Shown: piece after piece, positions 22,269-37,022 of the stretch
How positions within the stretch are numbered: the stretch's first letter is position 1
How the letters are laid out: each line of letters starts with the position of its first letter
Source: Pachyseris speciosa
Lineage: Eukaryota > Cnidaria > Anthozoa > Scleractinia > Pachyseridae
DNA length: 64,000 bases
Assembly: GCA_016490735.1 (NCBI GenBank)
Contig: JAEMWC010000022.1
Coordinates: 2,098,501-2,162,500 of the forward strand
Direction of reading: 5' to 3'
Position numbers and translations under genes: made by a program
Notes under the pieces: generated by a model
What the model saw: the letters and a program-made list of their open reading frames with translations, nothing else
The model's database searches: none
Told to the model about the DNA's origin: nothing

Positions 22269-25229
22269 TGAAGGGCTCGGGGCAAGAACGTCCTCCCGGT
22301 TTTTGGTCGATTTTCGATGTGCTCAATACAAACTGAGATTTGGCATGTGGACTTCATTCCAGTTAAAAAACATTGCTCTGTATTTGTTTTGGCTGATTTC
22401 CTCTTCGTTTTCGAGAAATAACGTATGCAAAAAACCCAAGTCAGCTCATTCCCTTGCGTATTAATATTCATGCGCGAATTGAATTACCTTTAGGGCACGT
22501 GAAATGATTGACGCTTGGAAAGTATTGTTTGATAGTGTGACGTAGACTATACATTTGGCGGTTAAAACATCGATTTAAGTTTCATTGATAGGAAACTTAC
22601 GTGGCTGTGAGGTGTCGATTGCTAGCTAACTTTAATGGAAACTCGCCAGCCTGGTGGTCGAACGGACGTCATTTAAGTCTGTCGATCGGCAATTCAGACA
22701 CTTCTGAAAGAAGCCAGTGGTGTTTCTCTGTGCGTGCCAAACGCTGGAACAAATCGGCGTTTCGCAGTACAGAGTACTGAGCCAGGCGGGACAGTCTGAA
22801 AGCAACTCTCGTCTTAAGAGCGGCCCGCAGTTGAGAGTCTTGGCCCATTTGCCAAAGGTTGCCGTGCTAGAAATTCGGAAATAAGAGTTGTTTTTTGACT
22901 TAGGCGAAAAATATCGGATGTTTGAAGACGTGTTGTGCGCGCTCGAAAGGATGTTTTTATGCCCACAATCCAATGCGACCACAGAGGGCGCTGTCTCCTT
23001 GAAAAGTTCTCGCGAGGACTGGAAATGAATATTCGCTCGGCTGCGGTGGGAAAATTTTCACTTCGGAGCGGGAACATTACGGAGAATTCATCTAAGAGTG
23101 GGAAATCGGCAAGACGAGCAGTCAGTCCGTTTTCGATGAGCTGAGTATCTTGCAAACAGTGCATTTTCCATCGGTTTTCATTTCTAAACGGCACTTTCAG
23201 AATAGTAAGTTTTGCGTGGTTTTGGCGGTTGAGAAACGTCGGCAAAGGATTCATTTTCGTCGTCAAATGGAAAATATGGAACGAAAATGGTATTAAAATC
23301 AAACTAAATGACGACAGGTCAAGAATTTGGACAACATGCCTAACTAGTTCTGAAGATATTCTTTAGCTTCAAACTGCCGAAAATTTGCATACCCGGTATA
23401 TATGAAATTCGATCGCACACAATGGGCTGTCACACGACTCGCGTGAAAATAATTTTAACTGTTTATCTGGGGTGAAAATGCTTTTTGCCGTTAATCTCGC
23501 GTGAAAATACTTTTTGATGATGTTTACAAGACTCCATATAAGCGAACTAACCGAGGTACTCGATGCAAAAGTGATTTATATCTTAAAATACGCCAGCATG
23601 TTTATCAGAGGACGCTGTCACCTTGTCACGTCATTTGTGCTTTGAATATTTGCTGCGTGCGGCAAAGAAAGTTTTCCTTGCACTGGTTTTCCAAGATACT
23701 CAGCTCATCGAAAACGGACTGACTGCTCGTCTTGCCGATTTCCCACTCTTAGATGAATTCTCCGTAATGTTCCCGCTCCGAAGTGAAAATTTTCCCACCG
23801 CAGCCGAGCGAATATTCATTTCCAGTCCTCGCGAGAACTTTTCAAGGAGACAGCGCCCTCTGTGGTCGCATTGGATTGTGGGCATAAAAACATCCTTTCG
23901 AGCGCGCACAACACGTCTTCAAACATCCGATATTTTTCGCCTAAGTCAAAAAACAACTCTTATTTCCGAATTTCTAGCACGGCAACCTTTGGCAAATGGG
24001 CCAAGACTCTCAACTGCGGGCCGCTCTTAAGACGAGAGTTGCTTTCAGACTGTCCCGCCTGGCTCAGTACTCTGTACTGCGAAACGCCGATTTGTTCCAG
24101 CGTTTGGCACGCACAGAGAAACACCACTGGCTTCTTTCAGAAGTGTCTGAATTGCCGATCGACAGACTTAAATGACGTCCGTTCGACCACCAGGCTGGCG
24201 AGTTTCCATTAAAGTTAGCTAGCAATCGACACCTCACAGCCACGTAAGTTTCCTATCAATGAAACTTAAATCGATGTTTTAACCGCCAAATGTATAGTCT
24301 ACGTCACACTATCAAACAATACTTTCCAAGCGTCAATCATTTCACGTGCCCTAAAGGTAATTCAATTCGCGCATGAATATTAATACGCAAGGGAATGAGC
24401 TGACTTGGGTTTTTTGCATACGTTATTTCTCGAAAACGAAAAGGAAATCAACCAAAACAAATACAGAGCAATGTTTTTTAACTGGAATGAAGTCCACATG
24501 CCAAATCTCAGTTTGTTTTGAGCACATCGAAAATCGACCAAAAACCGGGAGGACGTTCTTGCCCCGAGCCCTTCAATTGTTGTGGACGGCATTGAAATGA
24601 AGAAAAAGAATGAAAAAAGTACTGTTTTGGAAAGATGTCTTCCACAGTACCTTCAATTTGGCCATTTGAAAGTGTTATTTTCAAAGGACGGCAAAGAAAT
24701 GCACCAAAATGTAAAATGAACATCTCGATCTGAGCAATTATTGTTGTGGACGGCATTGAAATGAAGAAAAAGAATGAAAAAAGTACTGTTTTGGAAAGAT
24801 GTCTTCCACAGTACCTTCAATTTGGCCATTTGAAAGTGTTATTTTCAAAGGACGGCAAAGAAATGCACCAAAATGTAAAATGAACATCTCGATCTGAGCA
24901 AATATTGTTGTGGACGGCATTGAAATGAAGAAAAAGAATGAAAAAAGTACTGTTTTGGAAAGATGTCTTCCACAGTACCTTCAATTTGGCCATTTGAAAG
25001 TGTTATTTTCAAAGGACGGCAAAGAAATGCACCAAAATGTAAAATGAACATCTCGATCTGAGCAATTATTGTTGTGGACGGCATTGAAATGAAGAAAAAG
25101 AATGAAAAAAGTACTGTTTTGGAAAGATGTCTTCCACAGTACCTTCAATTTGGCCATTTGAAAGTGTTATTTTCAAAGGACGGCAAAGAAATGCACCAAA
25201 ATGTAAAATGAACATCTCGATCTGAGCAA
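22269..25229 (+). repeat. Array unit 6 (isomer A, 2961 bp)
   Basis: Canonical 2961 bp copy. It is the last unit before single-base indels become common. Confidence 0.95.
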
Positions 25230-28169
25230 TGAAGGGCTCGGGGCAAGAACGTCCTCCCGGTTTTTGGTCGATTTTCGATGTGCTCAATACAAACTGAGAT
25301 TTGGCATGTGGACTTCATTCCAGTTAAAAACATTGCTCTGTATTTGTTTTGGCTGATTTCCTCTTCGTTTTCGAGAAATAACGTATGCAAAAAACCCAAG
25401 TCAGCTCATTCCCTTGCGTATTAATATTCATGCGCGAATTGAATTACCTTTAGGGCACGTGAAATGATTGACGCTTGGAAAGTATTGTTTGATAGTGTGA
25501 CGTAGACTATACATTTGGCGGTTAAAACATCGATTTAAGTTTCATTGATAGGAAACTTACGTGGCTGTGAGGTGTCGATTGCTAGCTAACTTTAATGGAA
25601 ACTCGCCAGCCTGGTGGTCGAACGGACGTCATTTAAGTCTGTCGATCGGCAATTCAGACACTTCTGAAAGAAGCCAGTGGTGTTTCTCTGTGCGTGCCAA
25701 ACGCTGGAACAAATCGGCGTTTCGCAGTACAGAGTACTGAGCCAGGCGGGACAGTCTGAAAGCAACTCTCGTCTTAAGAGCGGCCCGCAGTTGAGAGTCT
25801 TGGCCCATTTGCCAAAGGTTGCCGTGCTAGAAATTCGGAAATAAGAGTTGTTTTTTGACTTAGGCGAAAAATATCGGATGTTTGAAGACGTGTTGTGCGC
25901 GCTCGAAAGGATGTTTTTATGCCCACAATCCAATGCGACACAGAGGGCGCTGTCTCCTTGAAAAGTTCTCGCGAGGACTGGAAATGAATATTCGCTCGGC
26001 TGCGGTGGGAAAATTTTCACTTCGGAGCGGGAACATTACGGAGAATTCATCTAAGAGTGGGAAATCGGCAAGACGAGCAGTCAGTCCGTTTTCGATGAGC
26101 TGAGTATCTTGCAAACAGTGCATTTTCCATCGGTTTTCATTTCTAAACGGCACTTTCAGAATAGTAAGTTTTGCGTGGTTTTGGCGGTTGAGAAACGTCG
26201 GCAAAGGATTCATTTTCGTCGTCAAATGGAAATATGGAACGAAAATGGTATTAAAATCAAACTAAATGACGACAGGTCAAGAATTTGGACAACATGCCTA
26301 ACTAGTTCTGAAGATATTCTTTAGCTTCAAACTGCCGAAAATTTGCATACCCGGTATATATGAAATTCGATCGCACACATGGGCTGTCACACGACTCGCG
26401 TGAAAATAATTTTAACTGTTTATCTGGGGTGAAAATGCTTTTTGCCGTTAATCTCGCGTGAAAATACTTTTTGATGATGTTTACAAGACTCCATATAAGC
26501 GAACTAACCGAGGTACTCGATGCAAAAGTGATTTATATCTTAAAATACGCCAGCATGTTTATCAGAGGACGCTGTCACCTTGTCACGTCATTTGTGCTTT
26601 GAATATTTGCTGCGTGCGGCAAAGAAAGTTTTCCTTGCACTGGTTTTCCAAGATACTCAGCTCATCGAAAACGGACTGACTGCTCGTCTTGCCGATTTCC
26701 CACTCTTAGATGAATTCTCCGTAATGTTCCCGCTCCGAAGTGAAAATTTTCCCACCGCAGCCGAGCGAATATTCATTTCCAGTCCTCGCGAGAACTTTTC
26801 AAGGAGACAGCGCCCTCTGTGGTCGCATTGGATTGTGGGCATAAAAACATCCTTTCGAGCGCGCACAACACGTCTTCAAACATCCGATATTTTTCGCCTA
26901 AGTCAAAAAACAACTCTTATTTCCGAATTTCTAGCACGGCAACCTTTGGCAAATGGGCCAAGACTCTCAACTGCGGGCCGCTCTTAAGACGAGAGTTGCT
27001 TTCAGACTGTCCCGCCTGGCTCAGTACTCTGTACTGCGAAACGCCGATTTGTTCCAGCGTTTGGCACGCACAGAGAAACACCACTGGCTTCTTTCAGAAG
27101 TGTCTGAATTGCCGATCGACAGACTTAAATGACGTCCGTTCGACCACCAGGCTGGCGAGTTTCCATTAAAGTTAGCTAGCAATCGACACCTCACAGCCAC
27201 GTAAGTTTCCTATCAATGAAACTTAAATCGATGTTTTAACCGCCAAATGTATAGTCTACGTCACACTATCAAACAATACTTTCCAAGCGTCAATCATTTC
27301 ACGTGCCCTAAAGGTAATTCAATTCGCGCATGAATATTAATACGCAAGGGAATGAGCTGACTTGGGTTTTTTGCATACGTTATTTCTCGAAAACGAAAAG
27401 GAAATCAACCAAAACAAATACAGAGCAATGTTTTTTAACTGGAATGAAGTCCACATGCCAAATCTCAGTTTGTTTTGAGCACATCGAAAATCGACCAAAA
27501 CCGGGAGGACGTTCTTGCCCGAGCCCTTCAATTGTTGTGGACGGCATTGAAATGAAGAAAAAGAATGAAAAAGTACTGTTTTGGAAAGATGTCTTCCACA
27601 GTACCTTCAATTTGGCCATTTGAAAGTGTTATTTTCAAAGGACGGCAAAGAAATGCACCAAAATGTAAAATGAACATCTCGATCTGAGCAATTATTGTTG
27701 TGGACGGCATTGAAATGAAGAAAAAGAATGAAAAAGTACTGTTTGGAAAGATGTCTTCCACAGTACCTTCAATTTGGCCATTTGAAAGTGTTTTTTCAAA
27801 GGACGGCAAAGAAATGCACCAAAATGTAAAATGAACATCTCGATCTGAGCAAATATTGTTGTGGACGGCATTGAAATGAAGAAAAAGAATGAAAAAGTAC
27901 TGTTTTGGAAAGATGTCTTCCACAGTACTTCAATTTGCCATTTGAAAGTGTTATTTTCAAAGGACGGCAGAAATGCACCAAAATGTAAAATGAACATCTC
28001 GATCTGAGCAATATTGTTGTGGACGGCATTGAAATGAAGAAAAAGAATGAAAAGTACTGTTTTGGAAAGATGTCTTCCACAGTACCTTCAATTTGGCCAT
28101 TTGAAAGTGTTATTTTTCAAAGGACGGCAAAGAAATGCACCAAATGTATGAACATCTCGATCTGAGCAT
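25230..28169 (+). repeat. Array unit 7 (isomer A, 2940 bp, many indels)
   Basis: The layout is intact, but single-base losses begin near 25325 (A run), recur near 25939 (gcgacacag for gcgaccacag) and multiply in block B (27530-28169), mostly in homopolymers. The total shortfall is 21 bp. Confidence 0.93.
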
Positions 28170-30545
28170 TGAAGGGCTCGGGGCAAGAACGTCCTCCCGG
28201 TTTTTGGTCGATTTTCGATGTGCTCAATACAAACTGAGATTTGGCATGTGGACTTCATTCCAGTTAAAAAACATTGCTCTGTATTTGTTTTGGTTGATTT
28301 CCTCTTCGTTTTCGAGAAATAACGTATGCAAAAACCCAAGTCAGCTCATTCCCTTGCGTATTAATATTCATGCGCGAATTGAATTACCTTTAGGGCACGT
28401 GAAATGATTGACGCTTGGAAAGTATTGTTTGATAGTGTGACGTAGACTATACATTTGGCGGTTAAAACATCGATTTAAGTTTCATTGATAGGAAACTTAC
28501 GTGGCTGTGAGGTGTCGATTGCTAGCTAACTTTAATGGAAACTCGCCAGCCTGGTGGTCGAACGGACGTCATTTAAGTCTGTCGATCGGCAATTCAGACA
28601 CTTCTGAAAGAAGCCAGTGGTGTTTCTCTGTGCGTGCCAAACGCTGGAACAAATCGGCGTTTCGCAGTACAGAGTACTGAGCCAGGCGGGACAGTCTGAA
28701 AGCAACTCTCGTCTTAAGAGCGGCCCGCAGTTGAGAGTCTTGGCCCATTTGCCAAAGGTTGCCGTGCTAGAAATTCGGAAATAAGAGTTGTTTTTTGACT
28801 TAGGCGAAAAATATCGGATGTTTGAAGACGTGTTGTGCGCGCTCGAAAGGATGTTTTTATGCCCACAATCCAATGCGACCACAGAGGGCGCTGTCTCCTT
28901 GAAAAGTTCTCGCGAGGACTGGAAATGAATATTCGCTCGGCTGCGGTGGGAAAATTTTCACTTCGGAGCGGGAACATTACGGAGAATTCATCTAAGAGTG
29001 GGAAATCGGCAAGACGAGCAGTCAGTCCGTTTTCGATGAGCTGAGTATCTTGCAAACAGTGCATTTTCCATCGGTTTTCATTTCTAAACGGCACTTTCAG
29101 AATAGTAAGTTTTGCGTGGTTTTGGCGGTTGAGAAACGTCGGCAAAGGATTCATTTTCGTCGTCAAATGGAAAATATGGAACGAAAATGGTATTAAAATC
29201 AAACTAAATGACGACAGGTCAAGAATTTGGACAACATGCCTAACTAGTTCTGAAGATATTCTTTAGCTTCAAACTGCCGAAAATTTGCATACCCGGTATA
29301 TATGAAATTCGATCGCACACAATGGGCTGTCACACGACTCGCGTGAAAATAATTTTAACTGTTTATCTGGGGTGAAAATGCTTTTTGCCGTTAATCTCGC
29401 GTGAAAATACTTTTTGATGATGTTTACAAGACTCCATATAAGCGAACTAACCGAGGTACTCGATGCAAAAGTGATTTATATCTTAAAATACGCCAGCATG
29501 TTTATCAGAGGACGCTGTCACCTTGTCACGTCATTTGTGCTTTGAATATTTGCTGCGTGCGGCAAAGAAAGTTTTCCTTGCACTGGTTTTCCAAGATACT
29601 CAGCTCATCGAAAACGGACTGACTGCTCGTCTTGCCGATTTCCCACTCTTAGATGAATTCTCCGTAATGTTCCCGCTCCGAAGTGAAAATTTTCCCACCG
29701 CAGCCGAGCGAATATTCATTTCCAGTCCTCGCGAGAACTTTTCAAGGAGACAGCGCCCTCTGTGGTCGCATTGGATTGTGGGCATAAAAACATCCTTTCG
29801 AGCGCGCACAACACGTCTTCAAACATCCGATATTTTTCGCCTAAGTCAAAAAACAACTCTTATTTCCGAATTTCTAGCACGGCAACCTTTGGCAAATGGG
29901 CCAAGACTCTCAACTGCGGGCCGCTCTTAAGACGAGAGTTGCTTTCAGACTGTCCCGCCTGGCTCAGTACTCTGTACTGCGAAACGCCGATTTGTTCCAG
30001 CGTTTGGCACGCACAGAGAAACACCACTGGCTTCTTTCAGAAGTGTCTGAATTGCCGATCGACAGACTTAAATGACGTCCGTTCGACCACCAGGCTGGCG
30101 AGTTTCCATTAAAGTTAGCTAGCAATCGACACCTCACAGCCACGTAAGTTTCCTATCAATGAAACTTAAATCGATGTTTTAACCGCCAAATGTATAGTCT
30201 ACGTCACACTATCAAACAATACTTTCCAAGCGTCAATCATTTCACGTGCCCTAAAGGTAATTCAATTCGCGCATGAATATTAATACGCAAGGGAATGAGC
30301 TGACTTGGGTTTTTTGCATACGTTATTTCTCGAAAACGAAAAGGAAATCAACCAAAACAAATACAGAGCAATGTTTTTAACTGGAATGAAGTCCACATGC
30401 CAAATCTCAGTTTGTTTTGAGCACATCGAAAATCGACCAAAACCGGGAGGACGTTCTTGCCCGAGCCTTCATTGTTGTGGACGGCATTGAAAGAAGAAAA
30501 AGAATGAAAAAAGTACTGTTTTGGAAAGATGTCTTCCACAGTACC
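28170..30545 (+). repeat. Array unit 8 (isomer A, truncated in block B)
   Basis: Left arm 28170-29052, spacer 29053-29591, right arm 29592-30471, then only about 74 bp of the first B subrepeat. At 30545/30546 the sequence jumps back into right-arm sequence (ccgatttgttccagcg), with a CC overlap at the join. Confidence 0.9.
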
Positions 30546-33500
30546 CGATTTGTTCCAGCGTTTGGCACGCACAGAGAAACACCACTGGCTTCTTTCAGAA
30601 GTGTCTGAATTGCCGATCGACAGACTTAAATGACGTCCGTTCGACCACCAGGCTGGCGAGTTCCATTAAAGTTAGCTAGCAATCGACACCTCACAGCCAC
30701 GTAAGTTTCCTATCAATGAAACTTAAATCGATGTTTTAACCGCCAAATGTATAGTCTACGTCACACTATCAAACAATACTTTCCAAGCGTCAATCATTTC
30801 ACGTGCCCTAAAGGTAATTCAATTCGCGCATGAATATTAATACGCAAGGGAATGAGCTGACTTGGGTTTTTTGCATACGTTATTTCTCGAAAACGAAAAG
30901 GAAATCAACCAAAACAAATACAGAGCAATGTTTTTTAACTGGAATGAAGTCCACATGCCAAATCTCAGTTTGTTTTGAGCACATCGAAAATCGACCAAAA
31001 ACCGGGAGGACGTTCTTGCCCCGAGCCCTTCAAGCCCTTCATGTTGTGGACGGCATTGAAATGAAGAGAAAAGAATGAAAAAAGTACTGTTTTGGGAAGA
31101 TGTCTTCCACAGTACCTTCAATTTGGCCATTTGAAAGTGTTATTTTCAAAGGACGGCAAAGAAATGCACAAAATGTAAAATGAACATCTCGATCTGAGCA
31201 ATTATTGTTGTGGACGGCATTGAAATGAAGAAAAAGAATGAAAAAAGTACTGTTTTGGAAAGATGTCTTCCACAGTACTTCAATTTGGCCATTTGAAAGT
31301 GTTATTTTCAAAGGACGGCAAAGAAATGCACCAAAATGTAAATGAACATCTCGATCTGAGCAAATATTGTTGTGGACGGCATTGAAATGAAGAAAAGAAT
31401 GAAAAGTACTGTTTTGGAAAGATGTCTTCCACAGTACTTCAATTTGGCCATTTGAAAGTGTTATTTTCAAAGGACGGCAAAGAAATGCACCAAAATGTAA
31501 AATGAACATCTCGATTGAGCAATTATTGTTGTGGACGGCATTGAAATGAAGAAAAAGAAATGAAAAAGTACTGTTTTGGAAAGATGTCTTCCACAGTACC
31601 TTCAATTTGGCCATTTGAAAGTGTTATTTTCAAAGGACGGCAAAGAAATGCACCAAAATGTTAAAATGAACATCTCGATCTGAGCAATGAAGGGCTCGGG
31701 GCAAGAACGTCCTCCCGGTTTTTTGGTCGATTTTCGATGTGCTCAATACAACTGAGATTTGGCATGTGGACTTCAATTCCAGTTAAAAACATTGCTCTGT
31801 ATTTGTTTTGGCTGATTTCCTCTTCGTTTTCGAGAAATAACGTATGCAAAAAACCAAGTCAGCTCATTCCCTTGCGTATTATATTCATGCGCGAATTGAA
31901 TTACCTTTAGGGCACGTGAAATGATTGACGCTTGGAAAGTATTGTTTGATAGTGTGACGTAGACTATTACATTTGGCGGTTAAAAACATCGATTTAAGTT
32001 TCATTGATAGGAAACTTACGTGGCTGTGAGGTGTCGATTGCTAGCTAACTTTAATGGAAACTCGCCAGCCTGGGTGGTCGAAACGGACGTCATTTAAGTC
32101 TGTCGATCGGCAATTCAGACACTTCTGAAAAGAAGCCAGTGGTGTTTCTCTGTGCGTGCCAAACGCTGGAACAATTCGGCGTTTCGCAGTACAGAGTACT
32201 GAGCCAGGCGGGACAGTCTGAAAGCAACTCTCGTCTTAAGAGCGGCCTGCCGAAAATTGCATACCCGGTATATATGAAATTCGATCGCACACAATGGGCT
32301 GTCACACGACTCGCGTGAAAATAATTTTAACTGTTTATCTGGGGTGAAAATGCTTTTTGCCGTTAATCTCGCGTGAAAATACTTTTGATGATGTTTACAA
32401 GACTCCATAAAGCGAACTAACCGAGGTACTCGATGCAAAAGTGATTTATATCTTAAATACGCCAGCATGTTTATCAGAGGACGCTGTCACCTTGTCACGT
32501 CATTTGTGCTTTGAATATTTGCTGCGTGCGGCAAAAGAAAGTTTTCCTTGCACTGGTTTTCCAAGATACTCAGCTCATCGAAAACGGACTGACTGCTCGT
32601 CTTGCCGATTTCCCACTCTTAGATGAATTCTCCGTAATGTTCCCGCTCCGAAGTGAAAATTTTCCCACCGCAGCCGAGCGAATATTCATTTCCAGTCCTC
32701 GCGAGAACTTTTCAAGGAGACAGCGCCCTCTGTGGTCGCATTGGATTGTGGCATAAAAACATCCTTTCGAGCGCGCACAAACGTCTTCAAACATCCGATA
32801 TTTTTCGCCTAAGTCAAAAAACAACTCTTATTTCCGAATTTCTAGCACGGCAACCTTTGGCAAATGGGCCAGACTCTCACTGCGGGCCGCTCTTAAGACG
32901 AGAGTTGCTTTCAGACGTCCCGCCTGGCTCAGTACTCTGTACTGCGAAAACGCCGATTTGTTTCCAGCGTTTGGCCGCCCACAGAGAACACCACTGGCTT
33001 CTTTCAGAAGTGTCTGAATTGCCGATCGACAGACTTAAATGACGTCCGTTCGACCACCAGGCTGGCGAGTTTCCATTAAAGTTAGCTAGCAATCGACACC
33101 TCACAGCCACGTAAGTTTCCTATCAATGAAACTTAAATCGATGTTTTAAACCGCCAAATGTATAGTCTACGTCACACTATCAAACAATACTTTCCAAGCG
33201 TCAATCATTTCACGTGCCCTAAAGGTAATCAAATTCGCGCATTGATATTAATACGCAAGGAATGAGCTGACTTGGGGTTTTTGCATACGTTATTTCTCGA
33301 AAACGAAAGGAAATCAACCAAAACAAATACAGAGCAATGTTTTATTAACTGGAATTGAATTCCACATGCCAAATCTCAGTTAAAAACCGGAGGACGTTCT
33401 TGCCCCGAGCCCTTCATTGCTCAGATCGAGATGTTCATTTTACATTTTGGTGCATTTCTTTGCCGTCCTTGAAAATAACACTTTCAAATGGCCAAATTGA

Positions 33501-34068
33501 AGGTACTGTGGAAGACATCTTTCCAAAACAGTACTTTTTTCATTCTTTTTCTTCATTTCAATGCCGTCCACAACAATAATTGCTCAGATCGAGATGTTCA
33601 TTTTACATTTTGGTGCATTTCTTTGCCGTCCTTTGAAAATAACACTTTCAAATGGCCAAATTGAAGGTACTGTGGAAGACATCTTTCCAAAACAGTACTT
33701 TTTTCATTCTTTTTCTTCATTTCAATGCCGTCCACAACAATATTTGCTCAGATCGAGATGTTCATTTTACATTTTGGTGCATTTCTTTGCCGTCCTTTGA
33801 AAATAACACTTTCAAATGGCCAAATTGAAGGTACTGTGGAAGACATCTTTCCAAAACAGTACTTTTTTCATTCTTTTTCTTCATTTCAATGCCGTCCACA
33901 ACAATAATTGCTCAGATCGAGATGTTCATTTTACATTTTGGTGCATTTCTTTGCCGTCCTTGAAAATAACACTTTCAAATGGCCAAATTGAAGGTACTGT
34001 GGAAGACATCTTTCCAAAACAGTACTTTTTTCATTCTTTTTCTTCATTTCAATGCCGTCCACAACAAT
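30546..34068. repeat. Rearranged segment containing the orientation switch
   Basis: In order: a second copy of the outer part of the right arm (30546-31032), an 8 bp duplication agcccttc, four forward B copies (about 31042-31687), a left arm cut short (31688-32247), the 3' part of spacer C joined directly to it (32248-32561), a right arm (32562-33416) lacking about 30 bp near 33381, then four B copies in the opposite direction (33417-34068). This is the only place where forward and reverse B blocks meet. Confidence 0.88.
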
Positions 34069-37022
34069 TGAAGGGCTCGGGGCAAGAACGTCCTCCGGTT
34101 TTTGGTCGATTTTCGATGTGCTCAAAACAAACTGAGATTTGGCATGTGGACTTCATTCCAGTTAAAAAACATTGCTCTGTATTTGTTTTGGTTGATTTCC
34201 TTTTCGTTTTCGAGAAATAACGTATGCAAAAAACCCAAGTCAGCTCATTCCCTTGCGTATTAATATTCATGCGCGAATTGAATTACCTTTAGGGCACGTG
34301 AAATGATTGACGCTTGGAAAGTATTGTTTGATAGTGTGACGTAGACTATACATTTGGCGGTTAAAACATCGATTTAAGTTTCATTGATAGGAAACTTACG
34401 TGGCTGTGAGGTGTCGATTGCTAGCTAACTTTAATGGAAACTCGCCAGCCTGGTGGTCGAACGGACGTCATTTAAGTCTGTCGATCGGCAATTCAGACAC
34501 TTCTGAAAGAAGCCAGTGGTGTTTCTCTGTGCGTGCCAAACGCTGGAACAAATCGGCGTTTCGCAGTACAGAGTACTGAGCCAGGCGGGACAGTCTGAAA
34601 GCAACTCTCGTCTTAAGAGCGGCCCGCAGTTGAGAGTCTTGGCCCATTTGCCAAAGGTTGCCGTGCTAGAAATTCGGAAATAAGAGTTGTTTTTTGACTT
34701 AGGCGAAAAATATCGGATGTTTGAAGACGTGTTGTGCGCGCTCGAAAGGATGTTTTTATGCCCACAATCCAATGCGACCACAGAGGGCGCTGTCTCCTTG
34801 AAAAGTTCTCGCGAGGACTGGAAATGAATATTCGCTCGGCTGCGGTGGGAAAATTTTCACTTCGGAGCGGGAACATTACGGAGAATTCATCTAAGAGTGG
34901 GAAATCGGCAAGACGAGCAGTCAGTCCGTTTTCGATGAGCTGAGTATCTTGCAAACAGTGCATTTTCCATCGTTTCATTTCTAAACGGCACTTTCAGAAT
35001 AGTAAGTTTTGCGTGGTTTTGGCGGTTGAGAAACGTCGGCAAAGGATTCATTTTCGTCGTCAAATGAAAAATATGGAACGAAAATGGTTTAAAATCAAAC
35101 TAAATGACGACAGGTCAAGAATTGGACAACATGCCTAACTAGTTCTGAAGATATTCTTTAGCTTCAAACTGCCGAAAATTTGCATACCCGGTATATATGA
35201 AATTCGATCGCACACAATGGGCTGTCACACGACTCGCGTGAAAATAATTTTAACTGTTTATCTGGGGTGAAAATGCTTTTTGCCGTTAATCTCGCGTGAA
35301 AATACTTTTTGATGATGTTTACAAGACTCCATATAAGCGAACTAACCGAGGTACTCGATGCAAAAGTGATTTATATCTTAAAATACGCCAGCATGTTTAT
35401 CAGAGGACGCTGTCACCTTGTCACGTCATTTGTGCTTTGAATATTTGCTGCGTGCGGCAAAGAAAGTTTTCCTTGCACTGGTTTTCCAAGATACTCAGCT
35501 CATCGAAAACGGACTGACTGCTCGTCTTGCCGATTTCCCACTCTTAGATGAATTCTCCGTAATGTTCCCGCTCCGAAGTGAAAATTTTCCCACCGCAGCC
35601 GAGCGAATATTCATTTCCAGTCCTCGCGAGAACTTTTCAAGGAGACAGCGCCCTCTGTGGTCGCATTGGATTGTGGGCATAAAAACATCCTTTCGAGCGC
35701 GCACAACACGTCTTCAAACATCCGATATTTTTCGCCTAAGTCAAAAAACAACTCTTATTTCCGAATTTCTAGCACGGCAACCTTTGGCAAATGGGCCAAG
35801 ACTCTCAACTGCGGGCCGCTCTTAAGACGAGAGTTGCTTTCAGACTGTCCCGCCTGGCTCAGTACTCTGTACTGCGAAACGCCGATTTGTTCCAGCGTTT
35901 GGCACGCACAGAGAAACACCACTGGCTTCTTTCAGAAGTGTCTGAATTGCCGATCGACAGACTTAAATGACGTCCGTTCGACCACCAGGCTGGCGAGTTT
36001 CCATTAAAGTTAGCTAGCAATCGACACCTCACAGCCACGTAAGTTTCCTATCAATGAAACTTAAATCGATGTTTTAACCGCCAAATGTATAGTCTACGTC
36101 ACACTATCAAACAATACTTTCCAAGCGTCAATCATTTCACGTGCCCTAAAGGTAATTCAATTCGCGCATGAATATTAATACGCAAGGGAATGAGCTGACT
36201 TGGGTTTTTTGCATACGTTATTTCTCGAAAACGAAGAGGAAATCAGCCAAAACAAATACAGAGCAATGTTTTTTAACTGGAATGAAGTCCACATGCCAAA
36301 TCTCAGTTTGTATTGAGCACATCGAAAATCGACCAAAAACCGGGAGGACGTTCTTGCCCGAGCCCTTCATTGCTCAGATCGAGATGTTCATTTTACATTT
36401 TGGTGCATTTCTTTGCCGTCCTTTGAAAATAACACTTTCAAATGGCCAAATTGAAGGTACTGTGGAAGACATCTTTCCAAAACAGTACTTTTTTCATTCT
36501 TTTTCTTCATTTCAATGCCGTCCACAACAATAATTGCTCAGATCGAGATGTTCATTTTACATTTTGGTGCATTTCTTTGCCGTCCTTTGAAAATAACACT
36601 TTCAAATGGCCAAATTGAAGGTACTGTGGAAGACATCTTTCCAAAACAGTACTTTTTTCATTCTTTTTCTTCATTTCAATGCCGTCCACAACAATATTTG
36701 CTCAGATCGAGATGTTCATTTTACATTTTGGTGCATTTCTTTGCCGTCCTTTGAAAATAACACTTTCAAATGGCCAAATTGAAGGTACTGTGGAAGACAT
36801 CTTTCCAAAACAGTACTTTTTTCATTCTTTTTCTTCATTTCAATGCCGTCCACAACAATAATTGCTCAGATCGAGATGTTCATTTTACATTTTGGTGCAT
36901 TTCTTGCCGTCCTTTGAAATAAACACTTTCAAATGGCCAAATTGAAGGTACTGTGGAAGACATCTTTCCAAAACAGTACTTTTTTCATTCTTTTTCTTCA
37001 TTTCAATGCCGTCCACAACAAT
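34069..37022 (-). repeat. Array unit 9 (isomer B, 2954 bp)
   Basis: First complete unit with reversed block B (36370-37022). Arm-tip variants are swapped relative to isomer A: K on the left, T on the right. Spacer C remains in the plus orientation. A few single-base losses occur near 34972, 35088 and 35122. Confidence 0.93.
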
